A DNA stretch of 64,000 bases from positions 1-64,000 of the forward strand of contig NZ_JAPPVJ010000006.1 of the NCBI RefSeq assembly GCF_026711005.1. Reading direction: 5' to 3'. The DNA comes from Sphingobacterium sp. UT-1RO-CII-1. GTDB lineage: Bacteria; Bacteroidota; Bacteroidia; Sphingobacteriales; Sphingobacteriaceae. Position numbers and translations under genes: made by a program. Of the stretch, positions 34,601 to 43,536 are shown one piece after another. The notes under the pieces are model-generated. The model was given only the letters and a program-made list of their open reading frames with translations, did no database searches and was not told where the DNA came from. Positions within the stretch are counted from its first letter, which is position 1, and the number at the start of each line of letters is the position of its first letter.

Positions 34601-35087
34601 CTACCGACATGGCATGCGTACGATTCGAGTAACGTTGAACATTCACATTTGCTAAAGGGACTCCTTTGATATCCGTCACAGTTCCACTAACATCGGTCTG
34701 TAAGGTGATATGCATAGGAATCTGAATATGGGTACGGCTATTCTTTCTCGTAATAACCACCATATTATTATCTATGCTATACTCTAAATCAGTCTCTGCT
34801 AAAGCTTGGTTTAAGGCTTCCTTAGTAGAGGCTCCTTTTATATTTACGTTCATCTGTCGTGCATGCGATACTATGCTTCGATCAAACATAAAATCAACTT
34901 TAGCTTGATTACGTATCTCTAATAGTAGATTTTCCAAGCTCATATTTCTCATCTCAATATTTATTTTTTGAGAATAGGCTGAAAATGCCCACAATTGCAT
35001 CGGTAATAACGTCATTAAAATACAGCTGAGATATACTTGCCGTATACCTCGCTGTCGGTTAGGTTTGTCATCTTTAAACAAAAACAT
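31656..35087 (-). CDS. SusC/RagA TonB-dependent receptor with STN domain, locus A
   Basis: This 1143-residue outer-membrane receptor has a signal region (to about residue 40), then an STN/secretin domain (about 45-98, NMSLENLLLEIRNQ), which signals to FecR. A carboxypeptidase-D-like domain (about 130-210) and a plug (about 215-360, LFILDGFEASIERIFDLD, ILKDAASKAIYGSKAANGVI) follow, and then the 22-strand barrel. The TonB-linked box region reads VVVTGIFERKAESFTGS rather than the common VVVGYGTQ, a variant subgroup. Import uses TonB energy. It sits after sigma and FecR genes, which is standard ligand-induced control, and before susD. Confidence 0.93.
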   Translation of the reverse strand: MFLFKDDKPNRQRGIRQVYLSCILMTLLPMQLWAFSAYSQKINIEMRNMSLENLLLEIRNQAKVDFMFDRSIVSHARQMNVNIKGASTKEALNQALAETDLEYSIDNNMVVITRKNSRTHIQIPMHITLQTDVSGTVTDIKGVPLANVNVQRYSNRTHAMSVVQTGNNGNYQLGGLGANDTLMFTAVGYEMRIVPIRGRKQVSVQMEEKIAEIEDVVVTGIFERKAESFTGSTVQIKGEDLRKVGSTNVFQSLKNISPSMFLDNFDMGSNPNSLPNMQIRGNGSLPTDMGDIGAGLKGNYLKDPTQPLFILDGFEASIERIFDLDINRIESLTILKDAASKAIYGSKAANGVIVIETLKMSGSKPFVTYNATTNIELPDLKSYNLTNAREKLQAEVLDGMYLANPNTYDPSQQYLKLTKLYNQRLKLVEEGLDTYWLAKPLRNGVGQRHALSAELGTGDLRVMTDFTYNDVKGAMKGSDRRNVGGNVSASYRIKDFMFRNLASFTSNRSNESPYGKFSEYVQMNPYWRAVNPDGTIPYYAENNEDLNVKVVNPLFNSTLNSKNQSTYNNFTNNLYVEWKPLAGLRATARVGIDVKNSDADEFYPSKHTRFESFSSNDVNRKGSYQVNHGKSTYLSGDLNVNYSKQIARNYFFGNLGYNVSERSFSERVYLAEGFPSDRLQDIMFAKSYALDARPTGVDGITRDMGFLAAFSYMWDDRLISDFTYRANASSQFGADKRWASFWSAGLGWNFHNEEWIKNLNIVDQFRIRGSVGATGNQNFNTNASIATYKYILDRFYQGFPGSQVANMVNPYLQWESSFDYNGGLDLKVWRLGLRLDYYERFTKNLLADVTIPTSSGFDEVKDNLGKIKNTGIELQLNYMAWQRERDFVSLQFGIETNENRIVELSNSMRAYNARMDALAANLGTGVPVKKYQDGMAMDAIWAVPSLGIDPASGQEVYVQQDGNTSYMWAASNMIMAGVARPKYQGTFGLQAEYQGIGISITARYLGGGQLYNQTLVDRVENVNMAYNVDKRVLTGRWTTPGQDVFFKKLGTYTYTDEEGLSIELEEKTRATTRFVQNRKELDISSINVYYDFYKHEWLRKAKLERLRAAFNMNEVAKFSSIEIERGLSYPFARTVSFSLTATF

Positions 35088-35182
35088 TCTAGTTAGGTTA
35101 AATTATATTCATAATGTTCGTAATGTGCATATACTTTTCCCCTATAAGCACATGCAACTGTTAGTAATTCTCTAAATTGGGG

Positions 35183-36325
35183 TTAGTTATTTTCAATCAA
35201 TACGCTTTCTCCTTTCACATTGAACTTCAACTCGCTTATTTTTTCCAACGTTTTCAATACTGTTTCTAAACTCTGATTTTTAGAAAAAACACCAGAAACT
35301 CGCCTTTCTAACTTCCTATTACCCACATCTATTTTCACTCCATATGCTCTTTCTATCTTTTTTAGAGCGTCATATAGGCTTTCATCGAGTATATAGATAT
35401 CACCATTTCTCCATCCGGAGGTGTACTCTATAGATTTTATTTTCTGCACAGTCGAGCCGCCATTCTCTTTGGTAATAAACTGATAACCTGGATCCAAAGA
35501 AATTGCAGAGTCTTTATTTTTTGTACCTCTGACATTTACTTTACCTGTTATTAAACTAGTTTTTGCTACAGAGGAGCTTTTATAGGCTTCAACATTAAAC
35601 TCCGTCCCTAAGACCTGTACTATCTGAGGGTCAGTTTCTACTATAAACTCCCCAGCATCCTTTGTAACTTTAAAATAAGCTTCACCTTCTAGGAACACCT
35701 CTCTTCTATCCTTTTCAAAACGAGAAGGATAACGCAATGTCGAAGATGCATTCAACCAAACCTCCGTACCATCAACTAACTTAACTTTCAGTTGCTCTTT
35801 TGCAGGTGTCTTGATTTCATGCCAACTAATAACCGACTCTACTCCTAGTTCACCTTCTTTATATCTATATTCCAAAAAACCATCATTATCCAGATAAATA
35901 CTATATAGCTCATTTTCGGTCACTAATCCGGTATCCAAATTATTTAAAGCTATACTTTCTCCATTTTCTAGACTTAAAACAGCCTTATCTAACTCTTCTA
36001 CAAGAGTTAAACTTCTGTCATTAAAATCACCGTCTTGACCTATATATAAATAGAAAAAACTTGAAACAATCAACACTGCAGCTGCTGCAGCAATCCATAA
36101 ACGTTTTACTCTATAACGATTTACCTTCTTTATATCAGTCATAATTTTGCTACGACTAATTTCAAAAGCTCCGTTTAACTCTTCCTCCCGCAAATCCACT
36201 CTTTCACTCGCTCGATATGCATGCAACCAAGAAAGCAATAAATTACGGTCAGCATCCGTCTCTTCATCATTAACAAAGCGATTACAAATCTCTTCAGCGT
36301 TCTCTTTTTTGCCTTTTTCTGTCAT
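35183..36325 (-). CDS. FecR-type anti-sigma factor, locus A
   Basis: This 380-residue protein has a cytoplasmic N-terminal sigma-binding part (about 1-70), one membrane segment (LWIAAAAAVLIVSSFFYLYI, about 71-91), and a periplasmic FecR domain (about 170-270: VKLVDGTEVWLNASSTLRYP, VFLEGEAYFKV, FIVETD...VLGTEFNVEAY). A C-terminal DUF4974/STN-interacting domain (about 305-380) follows. It holds the sigma factor encoded upstream until the SusC STN domain reports ligand. It lies between the sigma gene (212-base gap) and susC (95-base gap). Confidence 0.92.
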   Translation of the reverse strand: MTEKGKKENAEEICNRFVNDEETDADRNLLLSWLHAYRASERVDLREEELNGAFEISRSKIMTDIKKVNRYRVKRLWIAAAAAVLIVSSFFYLYIGQDGDFNDRSLTLVEELDKAVLSLENGESIALNNLDTGLVTENELYSIYLDNDGFLEYRYKEGELGVESVISWHEIKTPAKEQLKVKLVDGTEVWLNASSTLRYPSRFEKDRREVFLEGEAYFKVTKDAGEFIVETDPQIVQVLGTEFNVEAYKSSSVAKTSLITGKVNVRGTKNKDSAISLDPGYQFITKENGGSTVQKIKSIEYTSGWRNGDIYILDESLYDALKKIERAYGVKIDVGNRKLERRVSGVFSKNQSLETVLKTLEKISELKFNVKGESVLIENN

Positions 36326-36537
36326 TTACTTAAAATCATGCTGTACACTAATAAAGTACCATCAAAAGAGAGCATAGGGTACTCTCCTCTTTTTTTATTT
36401 TACTACCACCATCAACAAAGTCATTATGCTATACAAATAGTCAAGAAAAAAGACGATTGTTCCGAATAAAAACACACAAAAACTGACTGAAAGCCCTAAA
36501 TGAGCGACAGCAAAAATTTCACACTAAAAAAAAACTG

Positions 36538-37113
36538 TTATTTCAAATAATAAAGGATAATTGCAAACAGAGACTCTCCAAAGCGACTTCTTAAGACAGC
36601 CAAAGCTCTCTTCATGTGAGTAGCAACCGTATGATGTGAAATACCCAAACGCTCGGCTACTTCCATATTACTTAAATTTTCATAAAAACGGAGTTTAAAA
36701 ACTTCACTCATTTTATCTGGGAGTGCATTAATTTCAACAAAAAGTGTTTCAAAAAATTCTTTCTCAAAAAGATCTTTCTCTAGCGTATTATCTGCTCCAT
36801 CATAAAAAGCCATAAAAGACTCTTTGTACATCTGATTGTACTTTTCTTTTCTAATCTTATTAAGCACATTATTCAAAATAGATCGATACAAAAAAGCTTC
36901 TACACTTTCTGGCAAAAGTATTTCGGCTCTACGCTCCCACACACCTAAGAAAACTTCGTGCAATACATCCTGAGCTGCCTCCATATCATGTAGCCGCTTA
37001 TAGGCATAGATCAATAAAGGCTTACCCATACGCTCATAAAGTTCGGCATAGGCCAAAGCGTCGCTAGATCTTACTCTATCGAATAACTCTCTGTTATCAA
37101 CATGCTTAAGCAT
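36538..37113 (-). CDS. ECF RNA polymerase sigma factor, locus A
   Basis: This 191-residue cytoplasmic protein is of the Bacteroidetes SusC-linked ECF family. Region 2 covers about 20-90 (YAYKRLHDMEAAQDVLHEVFLGVWERR), and region 4 covers about 125-185, with the helix-turn-helix LRFYENLSNMEVAERLGISHHTVATHMKRAL. It is expected to drive the susC operon when released by the FecR protein. Its start faces away from the plus-strand small membrane protein gene, and the locus B sigma gene lies about 950 bases away in the opposite direction. Confidence 0.92.
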   Translation of the reverse strand: MLKHVDNRELFDRVRSSDALAYAELYERMGKPLLIYAYKRLHDMEAAQDVLHEVFLGVWERRAEILLPESVEAFLYRSILNNVLNKIRKEKYNQMYKESFMAFYDGADNTLEKDLFEKEFFETLFVEINALPDKMSEVFKLRFYENLSNMEVAERLGISHHTVATHMKRALAVLRSRFGESLFAIILYYLK

Positions 37114-37385
37114 TACTTTTATCTTACGAATTAACGGTTGGGCGGTAAATATACAATAATTTAAAAAATTAGCAATAACATCACTATTTTATTTACAAAT
37201 GAATAAACTGCTCATACTGCACATTATATCATTGGCTTTTTAGTAGTAGCTCACACCTCAAAGTGAAGATTAAATCAAACGCTCAAATTTCTCCTATATA
37301 TATAAAGCTTGTAGCATTTTGCCTACACATTCCGTTATACCCGATAAACAAGGAATTATAACAACAGGAATTTCATTTTATTCCT

Positions 37386-37393
37386 TACCTTTG
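37386..37393 (+). promoter_or_regulatory. -7 element before the small membrane protein gene
   Basis: TACCTTTG followed by CAC is an excellent Bacteroidetes -7 element, 84 bases before the candidate ATG at 37478. I see no TTTG at the ideal -33 distance. It is the strongest -7 match in the space between the two sigma genes. Confidence 0.5.
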
Positions 37394-37477
37394 CACACGC
37401 TTAAAAAAAAGAAAAGAGATAAAACTTAAGTTTGGCAAGGAATTTGTTACAATACTCGTCGTTTGCCTTTTAAAACT

Positions 37478-37663
37478 ATGCTTATGCAAAAACTTTACAT
37501 AAATTACTCATCTATACCATATACTGTTCGTCTTTCAATGATGATGGTATTATTTTTCTTTATATCAATTGCATTAGTACTTTTTACAGCATTTTTAGAG
37601 TCTAGCCATAAAAAAAGAACAATTTACTCTAAACTTCAACAAATAGAAGAGCCCATCAACTGA
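37478..37663 (+). CDS. Possible small single-pass membrane protein
   Basis: This would encode 61 residues from the ATG at 37478 (or 59 from the ATG at 37484; a TTG at 37463 is also in frame). One strong hydrophobic segment (MMMVLFFFISIALVLFTAF, about residues 21-40) is followed by a charged tail with SSHKKRTIYSKLQQIEEP, so a cytoplasmic-tail single-pass protein is plausible. A good -7 element lies upstream. I recognise no family. It occupies the space between the two divergent sigma/FecR/SusCD/ABC loci and could be a small regulator or accessory subunit, but it might be a chance frame. Confidence 0.45.
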   Translation: MLMQKLYINYSSIPYTVRLSMMMVLFFFISIALVLFTAFLESSHKKRTIYSKLQQIEEPIN

Positions 37664-38060
37664 TGTAATACAACAAAGCGTGTCGAATAACATGCAGCAC
37701 ACTCACTTCTGTAGCTATAAATATCATCAATCATATTCCGAAAACTACCTCTAGCGTTCTACGCTACTTTCTTAACAATACCAATACACTCCTTGTAGCT
37801 ATCTTCAGCACACATACGTTATACTATTGAAAACCGCAAAGTTTTCATACGTGTTAATTTGACTTATAGAAACCTTCAAACTATTAAAAGAAATGTATTG
37901 AAATTTACTTGATTACATATTTTTAGTAGGTTTGCAAAATAGGCTGAAATAAAAAAAGCACTGTAATATAAGATCTTTTTTATTTACAGACTAATAAAAA
38001 ACTGTGTATTCGTAGTGGGAGACCATAATCCTACATTCTATAGATTCGATAAATAATAAA
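37664..38060. other. Intergenic region before the locus B sigma gene
   Basis: No gene is visible. The stretch contains a small hairpin at 37828-37847 (TGAAAAC, six bases, GTTTTCA), a -7 element at 37927-37934, and an imperfect stem around 37963-37990. A long leader of about 120 bases would precede the sigma gene. Confidence 0.45.
37927..37934 (+). promoter_or_regulatory. -7 element of the locus B sigma gene
   Basis: TAGGTTTG matches TAnnTTTG. At the ideal 19-base distance upstream lies TTTA (37904-37907), one base off the TTTG -33 element. Transcription from here would reach the sigma gene after about 120 bases. Confidence 0.55.
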
Positions 38061-38612
38061 TTGAAAAACAATTTAAACGATACAGCCGTAGATAAATTAA
38101 ACCCCTCATGTTTTAAAGGAGTTTACGATACATATTGGCCTGTTCTTTATTTACATGCCTGTAAAATGCTACAAGATGAAGACGAAGCTAAAGATATTGT
38201 ACAAGATCTATTTATCCATATATGGGAAAATAAAGAGCAAATCAACTTCAGCCAAATACGTCCCTACCTCTATGTTTCTCTACGAAATCGCATCATTAAC
38301 CGATACGCACATGCTAAAGTAAAAGATCGCTATATCGACTCTATTAAACATCTTTCAGACCATCTACAGCTGCACCACCATGTGGAAGAAGCTCTACTAT
38401 ATAAAGAGTTAGAAAAAAATATCGAAGAAGGCATTAATCTCTTACCAGAACGTATGCAAGAAATCTTTAGGATGTCACGAGACGCACAACTTAGCCATTC
38501 TGAAATTGCCGAACATCTCAACATTAGCCCACACACTGTAAAAAAGACAATCAACAGAGCCCTAAAAGTGATTCGTTCAAAAATATCACTGTTAACTATA
38601 CTTTTTTCATAA
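38061..38612 (+). CDS. ECF RNA polymerase sigma factor, locus B
   Basis: The protein has 183 residues and belongs to the same SusC-linked ECF family as its counterpart in locus A. Region 2 lies around DEDEAKDIVQDLFIHIWENK (about 38-58), and region 4 lies around MSRDAQLSHSEIAEHLNISP (about 140-160). The start is a TTG at 38061: the next in-frame Met is about residue 36, inside region 2, and no in-frame ATG exists between the start and the upstream stop. The TTG start may keep its level low. It precedes fecR, susC, susD and ABC genes on the same strand. Confidence 0.88.
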   Translation: MKNNLNDTAVDKLNPSCFKGVYDTYWPVLYLHACKMLQDEDEAKDIVQDLFIHIWENKEQINFSQIRPYLYVSLRNRIINRYAHAKVKDRYIDSIKHLSDHLQLHHHVEEALLYKELEKNIEEGINLLPERMQEIFRMSRDAQLSHSEIAEHLNISPHTVKKTINRALKVIRSKISLLTILFS

Positions 38613-38771
38613 AATATACTTAATACGCAAACCTCCTTCGTTTCGACAAGTCTTTATCTCCTAAAAACCTAATATTTATAACATATTAAAATAATTTAAA
38701 CTTTTACTGTCTACCAAACTCTTCTTATCCTGTACTATTATATATAGGTATACTATAACCAAATTAACTTT

Positions 38772-39878
38772 ATGGATAAGAAGACTTTTGAAAGTTTATT
38801 AGATAAATATAAATCAGGGCAGTGCACCGCCGATGAAGAAAGGCTGATTCACTTATGGTATAATAAGTTTTCTGATATGCAACCGTCAGGCATGCCTCCT
38901 CTCTTATTGGAAAAGCGTTCCTCCGAGTCATGGGAAAAAATTAGTAAACAGATCACAAAACCGAAACGTATTCAACTTTGGCAAACCGCAGCTGCAGTCT
39001 TACTACTAGGGACCGTATCTACCTTACTTTATGTTTTTTCCACTCATCAAAATTGGAACAATCAGGCACAAGACTTTAGTCATGCTAATAGTCAACATAT
39101 CACTCATGATAATAGTAGCGCACAACTACGCCTAGCAGACGGCACAATATTATCACTAGAAAAACAAGAAGATATTACTTTATTCACTGCCCTAAACAAT
39201 CAGGCTAATACTGTTGTACAAGAGCTTACTGTGAGCACCTCTAAAGGAAGTAGTTTTCAACTGACCTTACCTGATGGCTCCACAGTATTATTAAGCCCAT
39301 TATCTAAAATCAGCTTCCCATCGATTTTCACAGGAAATAAAAGACAAGTGGTATTAGAAGGGGAAGCATACTTCAACGTTGTGAAAAAACAGTTAAATAA
39401 CAACCACGACCACCAAGGATTTGAAGTCATCAGCGGACAACAAACTGTTACTGTTTTGGGCACTAAGTTCAGCATTAGCTATCACCCTGAGGAGTCACAA
39501 ACATTCACAACTCTAGAAGAGGGCTCTGTCCGAGTACAAAGTAACGAGTTACCTCACTTACACAGTCAAGTTCTAAAACCTGGTGAACAGGCGGCTTATT
39601 CCGCTACAGGGTTAGACGTATATCCTATTGATTTAGATTTAGCACTCGCTTGGAAGAATGGTGAGTTTGCTTTCTCTAATCAGTCTTTAGAGAAGCTCGT
39701 TCAGCAAATAAGCCTTTGGTATAATGTAGATTTCGAGTGGGTAAACACAAAAAACAAAAAAGAAACCTTCGAAGGTTTCTTTCCAAAAGAAAAAAGTATC
39801 ACCGCTGTACTACAAGCTATTGAAAACACAGGCAAAGTGCAGTTTAAAATCAAAGACCGAACCATCTATATATTATAG
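38772..39878 (+). CDS. FecR-type anti-sigma factor, locus B
   Basis: This 368-residue protein has an N-terminal cytoplasmic part (about 1-68), one membrane helix (LWQTAAAVLLLGTVSTLLYV, about 70-89), and a periplasmic FecR domain (about 150-260: LTLPDGSTVLLSPLSKISFP, VVLEGEAYFNVV, TVLGTKFSISY). A C-terminal domain (about 295-368) includes FEGFFPKEKSITAVLQAIE, which contacts the receptor's STN domain. It links ligand arrival at the downstream SusC receptor to release of the locus B sigma factor. It lies 159 bases after the sigma gene and 104 bases before susC. Confidence 0.92.
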   Translation: MDKKTFESLLDKYKSGQCTADEERLIHLWYNKFSDMQPSGMPPLLLEKRSSESWEKISKQITKPKRIQLWQTAAAVLLLGTVSTLLYVFSTHQNWNNQAQDFSHANSQHITHDNSSAQLRLADGTILSLEKQEDITLFTALNNQANTVVQELTVSTSKGSSFQLTLPDGSTVLLSPLSKISFPSIFTGNKRQVVLEGEAYFNVVKKQLNNNHDHQGFEVISGQQTVTVLGTKFSISYHPEESQTFTTLEEGSVRVQSNELPHLHSQVLKPGEQAAYSATGLDVYPIDLDLALAWKNGEFAFSNQSLEKLVQQISLWYNVDFEWVNTKNKKETFEGFFPKEKSITAVLQAIENTGKVQFKIKDRTIYIL

Positions 39879-39982
39879 TCCAAATAATAAGATCTTTTCA
39901 CAAATGCCGTCTTTATATAATTCGGCTATTTGATTAAATAATAAATAATTACCAAACAATACAAATTTAATTAACTGACCTA

Positions 39983-42900
39983 ATGACAAAAAGAAGTATT
40001 TTTTTTCAGTTGGTTTTACTGCTTACGCTCAACCTTTCTGGCACATTGGTTTCGGCACAAACAGTTAAAATAACAGAGACCACAACACAGATGACCACTG
40101 TTTTTAAAGAAATAAAAAAACAGACTGGCTACGGATTTGTATACAGCACTTCCGACCTTAAAAACAGTAAACCCATTCATATTTCAGCGGGTGAAAAAAA
40201 TCTTGACGCTATTTTAAACGAAATTTTTAAGGATCAACCATTAACTTATACTATTAATGACAAATTAATCACTGTACGCTTAAAATCACAAAGCAAAGAA
40301 GTTGCTTCAGTTCCTGTTAACGACCAACAAAGCATTATAAATGTAAACGGTCGTGTTCTTGATAGTCACGGGCAACTTGTCAAAGGTGCTACCGTTCAAG
40401 TAAAAGGTCGTACTACGGGCACCGTTACAGATGTTGACGGACGTTTTACTCTCGAAAACATATCCTCAGGTAGTATTCTTCGGGTATCATTTGTTGGTTA
40501 TGAACCTACAGATCTAATCGCTCGCGAACAAGTAGGTACTATTACATTAGTAGCTTCTGATTTCAATATCGAAGAAGTATCTGTTATGAACACCGGCTAT
40601 TACCAAGCTCCTAAGGAGCGTGCCACAGGATCATTTACATATGTAGATCAAAAAACCATCGAACGCGGTGCTAGCACAAATATCTTACAACGCTTAGAAG
40701 GTTTAGCGAGTGGTCTTCAATTTACAAAAGCAGGAGCTACAAGCACCTCTGATATTCGTGTTCGCGGACTATCAACTCTTCAAGGGAATAAGCGTCCACT
40801 CATTGTCATCGACAATTTCCCTTACGAAGGTAACCTGTACAGCAAAAATAGCGGCGACGCTAGTAATGAAGTAGATTTAAGCTTTATCAATCCTAATGAT
40901 GTTGAGAGCATCACCATTTTAAAAGACGCTGCTGCAGCTTCAATATGGGGAGCCAGAGCGGGCAACGGAGTCATTGTCATCACAACAAAAAGTGGACGTT
41001 TCGATCAAAAAAGTAGAGTCAATTTCTCTTACCGCACCACTATTGATCAGAAACCCAACCTCATGTACGACCGCGGTCGCATTAGTAGTGATGCTATGCT
41101 TGAAATCGAAAAAATACGATTTGACCGAAATAACTATGCAAGAGGCACAAATGTGACTATCATTCCCGAATATGCAGAATGGCTGCATAAATTCAATGAC
41201 GGGGCAATTACGGCAACCGAGTTAGCAGATATGGAAAATGTTTTTAGAAACACAGAAGTTCGCGACGACATTCATAAGTATCTCTTGCAAACTGGCTTAC
41301 AACAACAATACAATTTAGATCTGTCCGGAGGATCCTCCAAGTATGCCTATTATTTATCAGCAGGTTATAATCATGGTCGTTCCAATTGGATTGGTGACAA
41401 CAGTAATCGTCTTAACTTAAGCACACAACACCGTATGCGACCGGTTAAAAACTTAGAAATCCTTGCCCGTGTCGATTATTCAGAAAACAAAACTAAAAAC
41501 AACGCTATTACAACTTCCGACCTTACTAACGGTATGGGTATCGGACTTTCTCCTTATATGCGCTTAGTCGACGAACAAGGAAATCATCTACCTATCGTAA
41601 AAGACTACCGTAGTAGTTACAAAACAGAAGAGGAAGAGCTTGGTCTGCTTGACTGGAGCTATGTACCATTAAATGAGCAACGTTTAAAAAACAAAAAAAC
41701 AAATGCGCGTGAAATTCGCTTCAATGCCGACATATCCTATTCTTTTTTAGACATGTTTAGGGCTAACATTACGTACTCACACACACAAGGTCAAAATGAT
41801 AGCGAGGACTACTACGATAAAGACACGTATTATGTACGCAACCTTGTAAATAGATTTACGAACAATGACATGTTTCAACAGATTCCGTATGGAGATATAC
41901 GGATTTTAGGAACGCCTTATGAGTCTCGTCAAAATAATGTTCGCGGTACATTACATTTTAATAATACTTTTTCTAACGATCATCATATCTCTGCTATAGC
42001 CGGAGCAGAAATTAGCGAGGGTATCCGCTCTGCAACAGGCGGACACTACTATTACAATTATAATAAAGAAACAGGTCAAGGTGAGACTGCCTTAAACTAC
42101 AATACAAACTATCCTGTAAGACCCTCCGGTAATGTCACCATACCAAGTCAATTCCCGATCAACAATGCCAAATTCACTGACAGGTATCTTTCCTATTTTG
42201 GAAATGCAAGCTATACCTATCAGGACAAATACGTAGCCAGCGCTTCTCTACGCTGGGATGCGTCCAACTTGTTTGGTGTAAAAACCAATCAAAAAGGGAC
42301 TCCTCTGTGGTCGCTAGGTGGGGTTTGGCATATGCATAATGAAGACTTTTATAATGTAGACTGGTTACCAGAACTAAGCCTTCGCGCCACTTACGGAAGC
42401 GCTGGAAACGTTTATAAAGACATTAGCCATTTTGCCACAATACGTTACAACACGCAGCGTCCAGTCGAGACACCTCAGGGAACAATCATGAGTGCGGGCA
42501 ACCCATCCCTACGTTGGGAAAAAGTTTCCACAACTAATTTAGCTCTTGATTTTTCTGCACTTTCACACCGTATCCGAGGTTCATTTGATTATTATATTAA
42601 AAATGCTACAGATTTAATTGGTGAAGACTATCTAGCTCCTAGTACCGGTATTATCACAGGCGGTACAGCGGCCAATAGTAAACTCATCAACTATGCGAGT
42701 ATGCGCACACATGGTTTAGACTTGACCATCAATACAAAAAACCTAGTGGGGTCATTTCAATGGAATAGTACAGTTCTTTTCAGCATCTCTAAAAATAAAA
42801 TCACCGATGTATATACCAATCCCAATGCAAGGATAGAATCATATTACAGTACTCCGCCCGCACCCATTTCTGGTGTCAGTCGCGACCTTATGTACTCTAT

Positions 42901-43513
42901 TCCTTGGACAGGTTTAGATCCTGAAACTGGCTACCCCATTTACTACATGCCTAATGGCGATCGAGTAACAAATTTCCCTACCTACCAAAAGGAACTAAAA
43001 GTGGAAATGCTCAACAAATCTGGAGTTAGTGTTGACCCATACTTTGGCTCTGTTCGTAATGATTTCACTTGGAAAAATATAGACTTGAGTTTTCTCATCA
43101 CTTGGAAATCAGGAAGTGTATTCCGTAGAAGCTCCATCTATTCAGGAGCCGAATTTAACGGAACCTACCACCAAGATTATTACAAAAGATGGGAGAAGCC
43201 AGGCGATGAAAAATTCACTCACGTACCTGCTTATGCAGAAACATTTGATGCAAGCGCTTCTACTACTTACAATTTTTCCGAGATACTTATTACACGTGGC
43301 GATCTTATTCGCTTAAATGATATCACTTTAGGGTATACACTCAATAAAAGATTTTTCCCACGTCTACCTTTCCAATCTATTCGCTTAACAGCTCAGGCTA
43401 ATAACTTAGGCTTAATCTGGAAATCCAATAAACACGACATTGACCCTGACTTTGCCAATTCTGCCTTTGTCACACCAAAAAGTTTTTCTTTTGGTCTTCA
43501 TGTCAACATGTAA
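39983..43513 (+). CDS. SusC/RagA TonB-dependent receptor with STN domain, locus B
   Basis: This 1176-residue outer-membrane receptor has a signal peptide (to about 25). STN (about 40-100), a carboxypeptidase-D-like domain (about 115-200, VNGRVLDSHGQLVKGATVQV) and a plug (about 205-345, PLIVIDNFPYEG, ITILKDAAAASIWGARAGNGVI) follow, and then the barrel. The TonB-linked box region reads SVMNTGYYQAPKERATGSF instead of the common VVVGYGTQ form, again a variant subgroup as in locus A. Ligand import is TonB driven. It is followed by susD after 23 bases. The ligand is unknown. Confidence 0.93.
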   Translation: MTKRSIFFQLVLLLTLNLSGTLVSAQTVKITETTTQMTTVFKEIKKQTGYGFVYSTSDLKNSKPIHISAGEKNLDAILNEIFKDQPLTYTINDKLITVRLKSQSKEVASVPVNDQQSIINVNGRVLDSHGQLVKGATVQVKGRTTGTVTDVDGRFTLENISSGSILRVSFVGYEPTDLIAREQVGTITLVASDFNIEEVSVMNTGYYQAPKERATGSFTYVDQKTIERGASTNILQRLEGLASGLQFTKAGATSTSDIRVRGLSTLQGNKRPLIVIDNFPYEGNLYSKNSGDASNEVDLSFINPNDVESITILKDAAAASIWGARAGNGVIVITTKSGRFDQKSRVNFSYRTTIDQKPNLMYDRGRISSDAMLEIEKIRFDRNNYARGTNVTIIPEYAEWLHKFNDGAITATELADMENVFRNTEVRDDIHKYLLQTGLQQQYNLDLSGGSSKYAYYLSAGYNHGRSNWIGDNSNRLNLSTQHRMRPVKNLEILARVDYSENKTKNNAITTSDLTNGMGIGLSPYMRLVDEQGNHLPIVKDYRSSYKTEEEELGLLDWSYVPLNEQRLKNKKTNAREIRFNADISYSFLDMFRANITYSHTQGQNDSEDYYDKDTYYVRNLVNRFTNNDMFQQIPYGDIRILGTPYESRQNNVRGTLHFNNTFSNDHHISAIAGAEISEGIRSATGGHYYYNYNKETGQGETALNYNTNYPVRPSGNVTIPSQFPINNAKFTDRYLSYFGNASYTYQDKYVASASLRWDASNLFGVKTNQKGTPLWSLGGVWHMHNEDFYNVDWLPELSLRATYGSAGNVYKDISHFATIRYNTQRPVETPQGTIMSAGNPSLRWEKVSTTNLALDFSALSHRIRGSFDYYIKNATDLIGEDYLAPSTGIITGGTAANSKLINYASMRTHGLDLTINTKNLVGSFQWNSTVLFSISKNKITDVYTNPNARIESYYSTPPAPISGVSRDLMYSIPWTGLDPETGYPIYYMPNGDRVTNFPTYQKELKVEMLNKSGVSVDPYFGSVRNDFTWKNIDLSFLITWKSGSVFRRSSIYSGAEFNGTYHQDYYKRWEKPGDEKFTHVPAYAETFDASASTTYNFSEILITRGDLIRLNDITLGYTLNKRFFPRLPFQSIRLTAQANNLGLIWKSNKHDIDPDFANSAFVTPKSFSFGLHVNM

Positions 43514-43536
43514 CATATAAATACAACTAACATATC

